From assembly GCA_945957605.1 (NCBI GenBank), contig CAMFLR010000006.1:62001-126000 (forward strand): a DNA stretch of 64,000 nt. The letters run 5' to 3'. Shown piece after piece: positions 54,306 through 63,940 of this stretch. The notes below the pieces were generated by a model. It made no database searches. It was not told the origin of the DNA and worked only from the letters and a program-made list of their open reading frames with translations. This DNA comes from an uncultured Isosphaeraceae bacterium. GTDB lineage: Bacteria > Planctomycetota > Planctomycetia > Isosphaerales > Isosphaeraceae. Every line of letters begins with the position of its first letter. Within the stretch, counting starts at the first letter, position 1. Made by a program: the position numbers and the translations under genes.

Positions 54306-54764
54306 ATGAGCGAATCTCCAGTCGAAATCGTTCACATGGAGCCAATCTGGATCGCCGCCATCGAAGCGCCATACACGATTCCCGAGCTTGCCACGCTCGT
54401 GCCTAAGACTCTGGGTGAAGTCTGGAAATACCTCCGCGCGAATCCGTCGATTCGGCATGGGCGGAACGTTGCCTATTACCGCACGCGAGATGTCGGACTC
54501 TTCGGCGTCGAGGTGACGAAACCTTTCCCCGACGAAAGCGGCATCGTCTGTGTTCAGCTTCCCGGCGGCAGAGGCGCTCGAGCCGAGTTCCGGGGCGATT
54601 ATCGCCGTCTTGGCGAAGCGCACGACGCGATTCACGCCTGGCTCAAGGCCCATCCCGAAGATTCGCCAGCCGATTCGTGCTGGGAAATCTACGGCCACAT
54701 CGCTCCCGACTCGGCAACGCCGCCGTTCACGGAGGTGTTCTACCCGCTACGAGCCGCGGACTGA
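54306..54764 (+). CDS. GyrI-like effector-binding protein
   Basis: A 152-residue soluble protein from ATG 54306. It resembles the GyrI-like/effector-binding domain of AraC and MerR family regulators: VEIVHMEPIWIAAIEAPYT, PKTLGEVWKYLRAN, NVAYYRTRDVGLFGVEV, LGEAHDAIHAWLKAH, WEIYGHIAPDSATPPFTEVFYPL. It has no DNA-binding domain. It could bind or hydrolyse a small cationic molecule. It lies 22 bases after the SDR gene and is probably co-transcribed with it. Confidence 0.78.
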   Translation: MSESPVEIVHMEPIWIAAIEAPYTIPELATLVPKTLGEVWKYLRANPSIRHGRNVAYYRTRDVGLFGVEVTKPFPDESGIVCVQLPGGRGARAEFRGDYRRLGEAHDAIHAWLKAHPEDSPADSCWEIYGHIAPDSATPPFTEVFYPLRAAD

Positions 54765-54923
54765 GCGAATTCGCACCATCCACAGGCGATTGACCCAGCG
54801 AAACGGCGCTTTTAGACTAGAGATGGCGTTCGTTGCGCGGGTTGGTGGACGGCCGAAGTGACGTGGCCGTGTCGCAGCCAATCCTCAAACTCATGGATCG
54901 AACCACGAGCGGGCGGTGGACTT

Positions 54924-55415
54924 ATGAGCTTGGGCGAAGGCGGGGAACAGGGCGTCGACTTCGAGACGATGAACGCCCGCAACTGGCCGACCATCACGCA
55001 GTTCTCAGTCTTTCTTGAGAACCGCGTCGGCCAGCTTCTCGAAATCGTCCGCGTTTTCAACGGCACCAAGGTGAAGATCGTCGGCCTGTCGATCTCCGAC
55101 TCGGCCGATTGTTGCATCATCCGCGTGATTCTGAGCCATCCCGAACAGGGACGCGAGATTCTTCAGCTCAACAAGCTCCCCTTCGCCGAGAACGAGTTGC
55201 TCGTCGCCGAATTGCCCAGCGGCCCGCAATCGCTCGTCGAACTATGCACAGCGCTTTTGCGTGCCGAGATCAACATCCATTACGCCTACCCGCTCATCGT
55301 CCATCCGCACGGCAAGGCCGCCGTCGCCCTGCACATCGATAACACCGAGCAGGCGAGCGTCATGCTGCAGGAAAAAGGATTCGAGATCCTTTGCGAAGCG
55401 GACTTGATCAACTAA
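54924..55415 (+). CDS. Tandem ACT-domain protein
   Basis: A 163-residue protein from ATG 54924. Another start, ATG 54969, gives 148 residues that begin NARNWPTITQFSVFLENRVG. Two ACT-like domains are visible: TITQFSVFLENRVGQLLEIV at the first, and YAYPLIVHPHGKAAVALHID with ASVMLQEKGFEILCEADL at the second. ACT domains bind amino acids. The protein has no attached enzyme domain. It is probably a regulatory sensor, perhaps of amino-acid metabolism. It lies 160 bases downstream of the GyrI-like gene. Confidence 0.85.
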   Translation: MSLGEGGEQGVDFETMNARNWPTITQFSVFLENRVGQLLEIVRVFNGTKVKIVGLSISDSADCCIIRVILSHPEQGREILQLNKLPFAENELLVAELPSGPQSLVELCTALLRAEINIHYAYPLIVHPHGKAAVALHIDNTEQASVMLQEKGFEILCEADLIN

Positions 55416-55457
55416 CCCAGGGCGATCGATCTCGCCCTGGGATCATGTCGGCCGCAA

Positions 55458-56204
55458 TCACGCAAAATCATCAACCGTCGGCTTGATGATCAGTTCGGGC
55501 ACGTGTGCACGCGGGTGGAGTTCGACGAGGAACGTCACCGCCGCCGCGATATCCTCCGGCTGAAGGATCATGTCGCGGCGTTCCCGCGAAACAGGAACGG
55601 GACGAGCGTCGAGAATCGGCGTTTCGACTTCGCCGGGATAAATCACCGACGAGCGAATGCCGTTCGCATTTTCTTCGCGTCCCAGGCAAATACCAAAGCC
55701 GGCCTGGCCGAATTTCGACGCCGTATAGCCGATGCCGCCGAGCAAGCTGGCGCGCTTGCCAGACACGGAGCAAACCTGCACAACCAGGCCAGATTTCCGG
55801 TCGCGCATCGAGGGAAGAATGGCCTGCGCGATGTTGAACGCGCCGGTGAGATTGATGTTGATCATTTTCTCCCAGTCGGCCAGCGTCAGCTTCGCCATCG
55901 ACCGATCGCGCACGTTCGTACCGGCGTTGCAGACGAGGACGTCGACGTGGCCCAGCGCCTTGATCGCCTCGGCTGCCATCGTGTGAGTCGCGGCATTATC
56001 GGCGACGTCGCATGAGAGAATGACAGGATCTGCCTTGGGATCGGCAGCTTTGATCAGCGCGGCGGTCGCTTCGAGCTTGCTTCGTTCCCGACCGACGAGG
56101 CCGACGCGAATTCCCAGCTTCGCAAGCGCGAGGCAAATCCCCTGACCAATCCCACTGCCTGCGCCTGTGACGATCGCGGTGGATGGCTTTTGTGTGGTCG
56201 ACAA
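55458..56204 (-). CDS. SDR-family NAD(P)-dependent oxidoreductase
   Basis: A 248-residue classical SDR: TGAGSGIG (13-20), NAG (93-95), Ser146, Tyr160 and Lys164 (YTASK). The cofactor loop after strand 2 reads LVGRERSKLEAT, which leaves NAD or NADP open. PGEVETPIL and the C-terminal helix match 3-oxoacyl-ACP reductase-like proteins. Substrate unknown. The catalytic set is complete, in contrast with the SDR at 53480. It converges on the ACT gene with a 42-base gap. Confidence 0.9.
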   Translation of the reverse strand: MSTTQKPSTAIVTGAGSGIGQGICLALAKLGIRVGLVGRERSKLEATAALIKAADPKADPVILSCDVADNAATHTMAAEAIKALGHVDVLVCNAGTNVRDRSMAKLTLADWEKMININLTGAFNIAQAILPSMRDRKSGLVVQVCSVSGKRASLLGGIGYTASKFGQAGFGICLGREENANGIRSSVIYPGEVETPILDARPVPVSRERRDMILQPEDIAAAVTFLVELHPRAHVPELIIKPTVDDFA

Positions 56205-56379
56205 CGGGCTTCTCCCTGGTGCGTTTAGGAATGAACGAACCCCACGACTGCGGCTTTCACCGTGGTCGCGGGGCCCATGTCTTCAGTGAGGCGGGGCCGG
56301 TGCGCTCGTTGCATGTTGCAAACGAGCGCCAGGCCGACATCTTAACGGTCGCCGCCTTGCGGCTCAAATCAAACCGTCG

Positions 56380-57723
56380 TCATTTCGTTTTCTTGACAGA
56401 AGCCGGGGCCGGCTGCGTCACGTTGCCGAATCCGCTCAAACGCGTGAGCGAACCGGTGAACAGGGCGAAGAACGAGGCCCAGCCACCGTTGGCGTTCGAC
56501 GCCACGAAGTTACCCGCGGCCTGTCCGTTGAAGAAGTAGGCGGTTGTCGACGCTGGCGGAGTCGTCGTCGGTGGCGGCGTGACGACCACGGGCGGAGCCG
56601 GCTTGGGAATGAGTGCCGCTGCGCCGGTGATCGACAGGCGACCGATGTCGATACCCGTCACCGAGTCGTGCACGTTTACCGCGCCCGCCTGGAGCCAGCC
56701 TTCAACCTGAGCGACGGTCGGCAGCGTGCCGTAGCGGCTCTGGTAGATCTGCTGGAGCAGCACGACCGCACCCGAGACGATTGGCGTGGCGAAGCTGGTT
56801 CCGTCGACGCTCTGGAAGTTGTTGCCGTCGGCCGGTGCCCACATCCCAACGCCAGGCGCTGCGATTACGGTCGCCGAAGGTCCGCCGACAGCCTTGCCGA
56901 GCCGCTGAGCGTCGGTGGCGATCGTGTCCTGCGGCGTCGTTGCGGTCACGCTCAGCGAGCCAGGAATAATCGCCGTGAAGCCTTCGCCTTGCTGGCCGTT
57001 GAAGTTGTTACCAGTCGCCGTTACGACAGGGATGTTGATCGCGCTGAGCTGGTTGATCAGGCTCGATATCTGGGCGCCGATGCCGGTGGTGTACCAGTCT
57101 TGCGTATAGTTGCCGCCATCAGAGAGCGACAGGTTCACCACGGTGATGTTGTAGGTACTGTGGTTGTCGATCACCCACTGAAGTGCCGACGCAACGCGAG
57201 CGAAGCTGCTCACATTATCGTTACCGAACACGCGGAGCGCGACGATGTTCGCCCCAGGCGCGATTCCGGGATTATTCGCCGAATCGCCGGCAGCCAGGCC
57301 TGCTACAGCCGTTCCGTGCTGCCAGGTCTGGGCCATCGGGTCGCCGGAGTTGGTCGAGAAGTCGAAGCCGGCTATCACTTTGTGACCGGGTCCGAATCCG
57401 CCGCCGCCGAAGTCCGCATTATTGTAGTTGACGCCGGTGTCGATCACCGCGATGGCGGAGCCGGTGCCATCAACGTTGTAGGCCGATCGCGTTGCCGAAG
57501 CGCCGGTGATTTTGTCGTAGTTTGTTGCGCTCGAGGGAGCGAGCGGAGTGGTCGCGGAGCTGGCAGGCAACGGCTGGCTGTACAGAGCGTGACGATGTTC
57601 TACCAGAGGGTGCGCGACGTGGTGCGGAACATGCGAAAGCATCGTCCGACCTTCGAGGGTCTCCAGGCAAACGAGCCGTCGATTGCGCTGTGCTCGGCGG
57701 CAGTCTTTGCGGGTCGAGCCCAT
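56380..57723 (-). CDS. Secreted subtilase (S8 family) with planctomycete LExRxxLS signal
   Basis: A 447-residue protein. The N-terminus has MGSTRKDCRRAQRNRR, then LETLEGRTMLS (21-30), the planctomycete surface signal. The catalytic triad is Asp95 (IAVIDTGVNYNN), His136 (WQHGTAVAG) and Ser310 (DGTSFATPIVSG), with the oxyanion Asn in ATGNN (236-240). A Pro/Thr-rich stalk (about 385-405) is followed by a short C-terminal segment (TTAYFFNGQAAGNFVASNA...). Catalytic residues are complete. It is probably cell-surface or extracellular. The C-terminal segment may be a localisation signal. Confidence 0.93.
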   Translation of the reverse strand: MGSTRKDCRRAQRNRRLVCLETLEGRTMLSHVPHHVAHPLVEHRHALYSQPLPASSATTPLAPSSATNYDKITGASATRSAYNVDGTGSAIAVIDTGVNYNNADFGGGGFGPGHKVIAGFDFSTNSGDPMAQTWQHGTAVAGLAAGDSANNPGIAPGANIVALRVFGNDNVSSFARVASALQWVIDNHSTYNITVVNLSLSDGGNYTQDWYTTGIGAQISSLINQLSAINIPVVTATGNNFNGQQGEGFTAIIPGSLSVTATTPQDTIATDAQRLGKAVGGPSATVIAAPGVGMWAPADGNNFQSVDGTSFATPIVSGAVVLLQQIYQSRYGTLPTVAQVEGWLQAGAVNVHDSVTGIDIGRLSITGAAALIPKPAPPVVVTPPPTTTPPASTTAYFFNGQAAGNFVASNANGGWASFFALFTGSLTRLSGFGNVTQPAPASVKKTK

Positions 57724-58331
57724 GTTTCCGTTAACCTCCCCAGACGGCCGCCATGCCCTTGGCTTGTGCCGCCCCGCGATTCAGTAGTGAGCGCCCCCCA
57801 TCCCTGGCGTGACGTGCGCTGAGGAAAGCATCTCCCCAGCCACCATCGCGGCGGCTGCGATCTGTCATAAATCACAACCTGTCAGAGCGCGTGCAAATGA
57901 TGATGGGAAGAACCGATGCGCCGGTGACGGCGACGGCCCCTCCCTCGACCACAGCCGGCGCGGATTCTTCCGGCCAACCACGATCGACGACGGAGCTTCG
58001 CGAATCGTCCAGCCAGGTCACGGGGCCTGGGGATGCCCCAGTCGAACCGGCGGTCTCATCGCGAAGGCGAGGCGAGCATCCTGCAATGGAATCGGGGGTG
58101 CAAAGCGGGGAGGCGGGCCTATCCTGGGCCACGCCGGGGAGAGTACGGTCCCGGGGTTCATCCGAAGTGAACGCACAGGGAGGAGCCTGGGCCGGAGAGG
58201 GTCAACGCTCCAATTGCGTCGCGACCGGCTTTGGCTATATTGGACGCTCGCATGCCACAGGTCCGTGGGGCACGCGGCTCTTCCGACGCCCCTGTTATCG
58301 GTCAGCATCAAGCCCCAATCGGGAACGAAAT
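57724..58331. other. 608-bp GC-rich spacer upstream of kdsB
   Basis: No gene with coding character is seen on either strand. The frame that is open upstream of kdsB (from 57891) encodes a low-complexity Ser/Thr/Gly/Arg text. The region has short inverted repeats (for example CTGGGG/CCCCAG near 58025) but no riboswitch or RNA that I recognise. It holds the divergent promoters of the subtilase and kdsB. Confidence 0.5.
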
Positions 58332-59090
58332 ATGGCAATTCTCGGAGTGATCCCCGCGCGATTCGCTTCCACCCGTTTACCCGGTAAACCCCTGCTATCC
58401 GACACCGGCAAACCGCTGATCCAGCATGTTGTGGACGCTGCGAAACGCTCGACCCTACTCACCCGCATCATCGTCGCGACCGACGATCAACGCATCTTTG
58501 ACGCCGTCACATCTTTTGGCGGCGAAGCGATGATGACGCGTGAAGATCATCCCAGCGGCACCGACCGCGTTGCCGAAGTCGCCGCCGCCGTCCCCGAAGC
58601 CGAGATCGTCGTCAACCTGCAAGGCGACGAACCCGAAGTGACCGGCGAGACGCTCGATCTCGTCGCGACTCTTCTCTTGAACGATCACGACGCACCAATG
58701 GCGACCATCGCCACACCCATTCGCGACGCGGCCATTTACACCGATCCCGCCTGCGTGAAGGTTGTGTGCTCCAATCGCGGCCGTGCGTTGTACTTCTCCC
58801 GCAGTCCAATCCCTCACGTACGCGACGGCGGTTTCCGCGTCGATGCCGCCACTCCACAAGCGTTCCTTCACCTCGGCCTATATGCCTACCGCCGCGACTT
58901 CCTGCTCAAGCTCGCCACGCTTCCCCCTTCTCCGCTCGAAGGACTCGAAAAGCTCGAACAGTTGCGAGTGCTCGAAGCCGGTTATCCGATTGCGGTGGGA
59001 TTTGTTGAGGAGCGTGCGGTGGGGATTGATACGCCAGAGGACTACGCGCGATTCTTGGAACGGTGGAACTTGGCGAAATCTAACGGCTAA
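58332..59090 (+). CDS. kdsB: 3-deoxy-manno-octulosonate cytidylyltransferase
   Basis: A 252-residue KdsB from ATG 58332 (AILGVIPARFASTRLPGKPL). It carries TDDQRIFDAV, GTDRVAEV, the metal-binding NLQGDEP (95-101), and GIDTPEDYARFLE near the end. It activates Kdo as CMP-Kdo for lipopolysaccharide. The frame is open upstream, but the conserved start is at 58332. Its presence fits a Gram-negative-type outer membrane. Length and motifs are normal. Confidence 0.96.
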   Translation: MAILGVIPARFASTRLPGKPLLSDTGKPLIQHVVDAAKRSTLLTRIIVATDDQRIFDAVTSFGGEAMMTREDHPSGTDRVAEVAAAVPEAEIVVNLQGDEPEVTGETLDLVATLLLNDHDAPMATIATPIRDAAIYTDPACVKVVCSNRGRALYFSRSPIPHVRDGGFRVDAATPQAFLHLGLYAYRRDFLLKLATLPPSPLEGLEKLEQLRVLEAGYPIAVGFVEERAVGIDTPEDYARFLERWNLAKSNG

Positions 59091-59134
59091 GAGTTTCGAA
59101 GCCGAAGAACCACGGCTACGTTGGAGATGTCTGC

Positions 59135-59656
59135 GTGCGCGTCGAATACGAAAGCACCTTGCGCGACCTCACTCAGCACAATCTGCGGAGCTTGATGTCG
59201 AAGCGCGTCAATCAGTGGCACCGGATCAAGCTCGGTTTGTTCTGCACTCTGATCGGCGCAGGCGTTTGGCTTGGGCGGAGCGATCAAACAATTCGTGAGG
59301 GACTGCCCGGCGCGGCCGTTACTGGTGTCTTAGGTGGATGCGTCGGACTATTCATCTATAGCTATTTGGTTCGCAAGTCTGTGGCGCAGCAGATTTCCGC
59401 TCGACTCGGTGGCGAGGGGCCGTACCGAATCGCCGAAGAGATCACGCCCAAAGGAATTACCTGCCGAATGGGTGCCCAGCAAACCCAGGCGGACTGGTCT
59501 GCCATCGAGCAGATCGTTGAACTTCCCAGAGGTGTCGAGCTCCGGAAAAAAGACGGCGGGACCATTCTCGTCCGCCGCCGCGGTTTTACGTCGGAACACC
59601 AGGTGATGGAATTCGTCGAGCTTGCGCGGCAATACCTCCGTGCGGCTGAGGTATAA
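59135..59656 (+). CDS. YcxB-like membrane protein
   Basis: A 173-residue protein from GTG 59135. Two hydrophobic helices at about 31-47 (LGLFCTLIGAGVWLG) and 59-80 (LPGAAVTGVLGGCVGLFIYS) are followed by a soluble C-terminal part (ITPKGITCRMGAQQTQADWS, AIEQIVELPRGVEL and RGFTSEHQVMEFVELARQYL) that matches the YcxB-like domain. The function is unknown. It lies 44 bases after kdsB. Confidence 0.8.
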   Translation: MRVEYESTLRDLTQHNLRSLMSKRVNQWHRIKLGLFCTLIGAGVWLGRSDQTIREGLPGAAVTGVLGGCVGLFIYSYLVRKSVAQQISARLGGEGPYRIAEEITPKGITCRMGAQQTQADWSAIEQIVELPRGVELRKKDGGTILVRRRGFTSEHQVMEFVELARQYLRAAEV

Positions 59657-59685
59657 GGGCTCTCACGAATTTGTCCTCAGCGTCC

Positions 59686-62600
59686 CTACGGCTTCGTCGC
59701 AGTCTTCAAGCTGAGCAAGTAGGCCACCAGATCACTAAAGTCGGCCGGTGTAAGCGTCTCGGCGAGGCCGGTCGGCATCACCGAAACCGTTCCCACGCGC
59801 CGTTCGTCGATCTCCGATTTGGCGACGCGTGTCACCTTCGTTTCCGACTCGACAAGTTCGAGATGAGTCTCGGTTTCCGACTTCACCAGGCCGGTGATCA
59901 CACGGCCGTCGGCCAGCGAAACGACCACTGGCTGATACCCGGTCGCGATGCGATTCGACGGCTCGAGGACCGAGCGAACAATCTCGGCCTTGTCGTATTT
60001 CAACGCGAGTCCGGTTAGGTCTGGCCCAACATTTCCCGTCCCGCGACCATTCGCCGCGTGGCACTTCACGCAGCCGACACCCTTGGCGTCAAAAAACAGC
60101 GTCTCACCCCTTCGAGCATCCCCCGGCGTCGCCAAAGCGAATTCGGCGAGTCGGGCCATGTCGTTGCCTCGCGCCTTCTCAAGGCCGGGCAAATCGAGCG
60201 GGTCGGAAACTTGTACGCCGAACGACCAAACGCCAATCCCTTGCCGCACGCGAAGCAGAATCCGATTGGTTCCCTTGACCAGCCGCACGCGCAGAACGTC
60301 AGAATCGGGCGAATAGGAACGACCGGAAAAATTGGAATAATTATGAACGATCTTTTCGTTGACGGTCAGCACCACGCCGCCGCTCGAGCCCACAAGTAGC
60401 ATCGCCGGCCGATCGCTCTCGGATTGAATCTCGGCATAGACAAACGCAGCCAGGTCGGGCGATCCATTCGTGTCGAAACCGAATCCGCCACGATCCCCCT
60501 TACCCGCCTTGAAATCATCGATCACGACGCGACCTGTTCTCGGATCTCCCTTACGCTCGGTCCACAGGATCGGCCGCCCTTCGACACCGCTGTGAGCCTT
60601 CGCGAAATCAATTTTCGGATCCTCGATGAACACCTGCGCCGTCGTCCGTGCAAACGGACCGATCACCTTCCAATCGGTGATCGGCCGGAAGCGGGTTAGC
60701 ACGCGTTCGATGGCCGACGCTGCCGATACCTCGATTTTTCCCGACTTCAACCGCTCTTTGAGTTCGTCGCCGACGAGATCTCGCAGCGAGATCAAGGCAA
60801 TCTCCGCTGCCCGGCGTGATTCAGGATTGCGCTCGCCGATGAGATCTAGGTAGATCGGAAGAGCGCGAACGTCGGGCATGCCGCACAGGGCGATCGCGGC
60901 CGGATCGCGCGTGACGGGATCGGCCGTCAACTTGATCAACGCATCGACGCTCTCGTGAATTCGAAGGCGCGCCACGGCATCAACAGCCGCGAGCCGGACG
61001 TCGAATTCTGAATCACTCAAGCGGTCGATTACCTGGGTGCGCACGGCTTCGGGAAGCGTTTTATGCTCGCTCAACGCCACCAGCGCAGCGAGTCGAACGA
61101 GTGACGATTTCGCCGTCAAAAAGCCGGCCAGATCGTTCGCGGGCAAGGCGCCGGTGCGCCCCAGCGCGGGAAGTGCACGCGCTACGAGCTCTGGCGGAGC
61201 TTGCGGATCGAACAATAACGCGAATCGCGCGTTGAATGCTGGTCGCGAATTGATCGTTGCCAGTGCATCGAGCGCCGCGGCGCGAACGCTCAGCTTTTCC
61301 TCGGAATTCTTGAGAATCGCAATGAATAACGAAGGCGAAAGTGGATCGCGCAGTCGCGCATAGGCGGCGACGAGAGCCCCTCGGTTAGTCTCGTCGGTCT
61401 CGCTTGCTAATGCTGTTCGAAGCGCGGCGATGGTCCCCTGCCCCACGTTGGCAAGCCCGATGATCGCCTGACGCCGGACGAGTGCATCTGCATCCGCAAG
61501 CGCTACCTTCAAAGCTTCAGCGACCGCCGCCATCGCCGGCAGATCCCAGTCGACGCTCTTGGTCGGGAATTCACCGGCCAGCGGATTCGTACCAAACCAG
61601 AAACCGTTCCAGGCAGGATATTTGCGATACTGCCCCGCCAGATTCGCAACCACACGAGCCCGCGCTTTCGCATCCTTGAGCTTCGCGAGCGACGCAGCCA
61701 GACCTTGAATCGCCGCTGGCGACCACGACTCGTCTGTCAGAGCGAGTGCGCTCTCGCGTCGCGCGGGATCTTCGAGTGCGGCGACAACCGCGTCGGCGTC
61801 GAACGCATTCAAGTCACGAATCGCCTTGCGAGCCGACCAAGCCACGAACGCGTCGCGATCGCCGATCAACGCCATGAGTGCTGCTCCGGCGGTGACATCG
61901 CCAATACGTCCGAGTGCGATTGCCGCCTCGCGCCGAACGACCGCATCTTCATCACGCAGCAGGGAAATGAATCCGCTCAACGCCGCCTTATCGCGTCGAA
62001 TACCGCGCGAGCGTGCCGCCTGACTGCGAACCTCGGCATTCTTATCGCCAAACGCCTGGCGAATTGCGGTCGCGGCATCGGCTGAAGGAATCGCGTCGAG
62101 CGTCCAGACCGCATGAATTCGTGACGTCGCACCGGCCTCGCTTGCGAGCAGTTTCGCGAGCCCTGGAACGGCGCGGTCGCCCAACTTTGCGAGCGAACGC
62201 TGCATTTGCAACCTCGCGCGAAGGCTTGGGCTTTCGAGGCTCGGTTGATCTGACTTAGAAACCGCGGGCCGATCGCTGCCGACATAGCTCAGCCGATAGA
62301 GCCGCCCGGTTTTCGGACCATCGGCGAGCCATTTGGCAAACGCCCAGTCGGAAATGATGAAGCTGTTCGAATTGACGTCGAGAGCGATCGACAGCGGCCG
62401 AAATTCGGAGACATCACCCGCCTCGACAATCGCCACGCGCGGTTGCGCTTTGAACGTCGCGCCTTTGCGGTCGATCGCGTAGTGAAAGATCTTCTGCTGA
62501 CCCCACTCGCAGAAAAACAACCCGCCGCGATACTTCTCTGGCAAGCCGCCTTCGTTGTACGACAGCCCTTGCGTCCCCGAACCACCGAGCAAGCCGGCCG

Positions 62601-63393
62601 TGATCGGCAACGCGCGCCAAGGGGCATTCAAAAACTCGAAGGGATAGCCGTAATGGCCGCCGACGATGTGGTGCGTCAGGCTGTTTGGCCACTTCTTGCT
62701 ATCGTCGTCGTTGCCGTAGGTGAAAATCTCGTCGCGATCGGTCAACGCGACCGAAAGTGGGTTCCGTTCGCCGGTTGAAACAATCTCCAGGTCGCTGCCA
62801 TCGGGCCGAACGCGAACAACGCCACCCCCCTTGAGCGTGATCGTCTTACCGTCGAGACCGGTTGCCTTGGGAATCCCCTTGTCGCCGACCGCAATATAGA
62901 GGAAGCCGTCCATCCCAAGCCGGACACCCGAAGCGATGTGATCGTTGACTCCGGAAAAGCCGGGAATCTTCGGACCGAGACCGGTCACCAAATCGACGCG
63001 TTCATCGGCCTTGCCGTCACCGTTGGTGTCGCGAAAACGGGAAAGATAGGGGGCATGGACGACATATAGTGCGCCGTCGATCCATTCAAGCCCCATCACT
63101 GCCCAGAGTCCCTCGGCAAACTTGGTGATCTTGCCACCCTTGATCGCCACGACTGAATCGATCGGCTGAGTCGCTGGCCCGGGCATATCCATCGGGTCCT
63201 GACCGAGATAGATCGTGCCGTCGGGGGCGACGACCACGGCCGTTGGGAACAAAATCGCCGGCGCTTCGGCGATTTGCTCGATTTTCCAGCCCTCGGCGAC
63301 TTTCGGCAGTGGGACCTGCCCCTTCACCGCGGATCCCAGCAAAAACGCCGGCAAAACGCACAGCAAGGCGCGGCGGAGGCGGGTGCAATTCAT
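59686..63393 (-). CDS. PVC-type secreted beta-propeller/HEAT/cytochrome c protein
   Basis: A 1235-residue exported protein with a signal peptide (residues 1-25, VLPAFLLGSAVKGQV). Residues 30-400 form a glucose/sorbosone-dehydrogenase-like beta propeller (WIDGALYVVHAPYLSRFRD, GMDGFLYIAVGDKG). Residues 415-900 are HEAT repeats (DAVVRREAAIALGRIGD and others). A further beta domain (about 910-1060, ITDWKVIGPFARTT) precedes a cytochrome c with the heme site CVKCH (Cys1108, Cys1111, His1112) and a likely axial Met in SVMPTGL. The architecture is typical of planctomycetes. It is probably a periplasmic electron-transfer or sugar dehydrogenase-like protein. Confidence 0.95.
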   Translation of the reverse strand: MNCTRLRRALLCVLPAFLLGSAVKGQVPLPKVAEGWKIEQIAEAPAILFPTAVVVAPDGTIYLGQDPMDMPGPATQPIDSVVAIKGGKITKFAEGLWAVMGLEWIDGALYVVHAPYLSRFRDTNGDGKADERVDLVTGLGPKIPGFSGVNDHIASGVRLGMDGFLYIAVGDKGIPKATGLDGKTITLKGGGVVRVRPDGSDLEIVSTGERNPLSVALTDRDEIFTYGNDDDSKKWPNSLTHHIVGGHYGYPFEFLNAPWRALPITAGLLGGSGTQGLSYNEGGLPEKYRGGLFFCEWGQQKIFHYAIDRKGATFKAQPRVAIVEAGDVSEFRPLSIALDVNSNSFIISDWAFAKWLADGPKTGRLYRLSYVGSDRPAVSKSDQPSLESPSLRARLQMQRSLAKLGDRAVPGLAKLLASEAGATSRIHAVWTLDAIPSADAATAIRQAFGDKNAEVRSQAARSRGIRRDKAALSGFISLLRDEDAVVRREAAIALGRIGDVTAGAALMALIGDRDAFVAWSARKAIRDLNAFDADAVVAALEDPARRESALALTDESWSPAAIQGLAASLAKLKDAKARARVVANLAGQYRKYPAWNGFWFGTNPLAGEFPTKSVDWDLPAMAAVAEALKVALADADALVRRQAIIGLANVGQGTIAALRTALASETDETNRGALVAAYARLRDPLSPSLFIAILKNSEEKLSVRAAALDALATINSRPAFNARFALLFDPQAPPELVARALPALGRTGALPANDLAGFLTAKSSLVRLAALVALSEHKTLPEAVRTQVIDRLSDSEFDVRLAAVDAVARLRIHESVDALIKLTADPVTRDPAAIALCGMPDVRALPIYLDLIGERNPESRRAAEIALISLRDLVGDELKERLKSGKIEVSAASAIERVLTRFRPITDWKVIGPFARTTAQVFIEDPKIDFAKAHSGVEGRPILWTERKGDPRTGRVVIDDFKAGKGDRGGFGFDTNGSPDLAAFVYAEIQSESDRPAMLLVGSSGGVVLTVNEKIVHNYSNFSGRSYSPDSDVLRVRLVKGTNRILLRVRQGIGVWSFGVQVSDPLDLPGLEKARGNDMARLAEFALATPGDARRGETLFFDAKGVGCVKCHAANGRGTGNVGPDLTGLALKYDKAEIVRSVLEPSNRIATGYQPVVVSLADGRVITGLVKSETETHLELVESETKVTRVAKSEIDERRVGTVSVMPTGLAETLTPADFSDLVAYLLSLKTATKP

Positions 63394-63514
63394 CGGGGGC
63401 GTCTCAAGAGGGCGAGGCTGGGGATTGGCGGGCGAACGGGTTCAAATTATAATCCTGGGGCACAAAGCACCACAACGCACAGCCTAACTCATAGGGACGA
63501 GGAGTCTTCCGTCC

Positions 63515-63865
63515 GTGAGCGAAACGCCGAATTTCCCCGCCGCACTCGCGAACCCCAAGCGCAACCCCAGCTATCCCAAGCGGACGCACAGCGGCGAAGG
63601 ACCGCAATGGCGTGAACTGCTTGCGACCTGGCAAGGTAAGGTTGCGAAGGCGGCCGCTCGCCTGAAAACGCTGGGCGATAATCCCAAGAAAGCCGACTAC
63701 CTCTACGCCTACGCCCAGATGCAAGGCGCGATCGATCAGATCGCCGACGCGGTCCGCCGCCTGCCGGGTGAAGTGGGCGACCTCTACGCCGAAGACAAAC
63801 ACCGCGTCGACCAGGCCGTCGCCGCATTGGAACGTTTGCTCGCCAAGTGGGAAACGCTCGGCTAA
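63515..63865 (+). CDS. Small hypothetical protein (116 aa)
   Basis: A 116-residue soluble protein from GTG 63515. The first 30 residues are Pro/Asn/Lys-rich (ALANPKRNPSYPKRTHSGEG), then helices (WRELLATWQGKVAKAAARLKTL, YAYAQMQGAIDQIADAVRRL, HRVDQAVAALERLLAKWETL) suggest a small helical bundle. I do not recognise the family. It is followed by a terminator at 63889. Confidence 0.65.
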   Translation: MSETPNFPAALANPKRNPSYPKRTHSGEGPQWRELLATWQGKVAKAAARLKTLGDNPKKADYLYAYAQMQGAIDQIADAVRRLPGEVGDLYAEDKHRVDQAVAALERLLAKWETLG

Positions 63866-63888
63866 TCAGGCATTGGTCACGAAACACG

Positions 63889-63940
63889 AATCGATCGCGG
63901 ACCGTCCGAAATTGGCGGCCCACGATCGATTTTGTGTTTT
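63889..63940 (+). terminator. Rho-independent terminator after the 116-residue protein
   Basis: AATCGATCGCGG (63889-63900) pairs with CCACGATCGATT (63920-63931) with one mismatch, followed by TTTGTGTTTT. The stop of the gene is 24 bases upstream. Confidence 0.8.

Noticed and set aside
56668-57822. 384-codon plus-strand frame opposite the subtilase
   Set aside because: The subtilase has an intact Asp/His/Ser triad on the minus strand, so this frame is a shadow.
57820-57840. RNase P RNA start, suggested by GAGGAAAG
   Set aside because: The following bases do not match the conserved core, and the 3' conserved segments are missing nearby.
57891-58331. Upstream extension of kdsB to a much longer protein
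   Set aside because: KdsB homology begins exactly at ATG 58332, and the upstream text is low-complexity.
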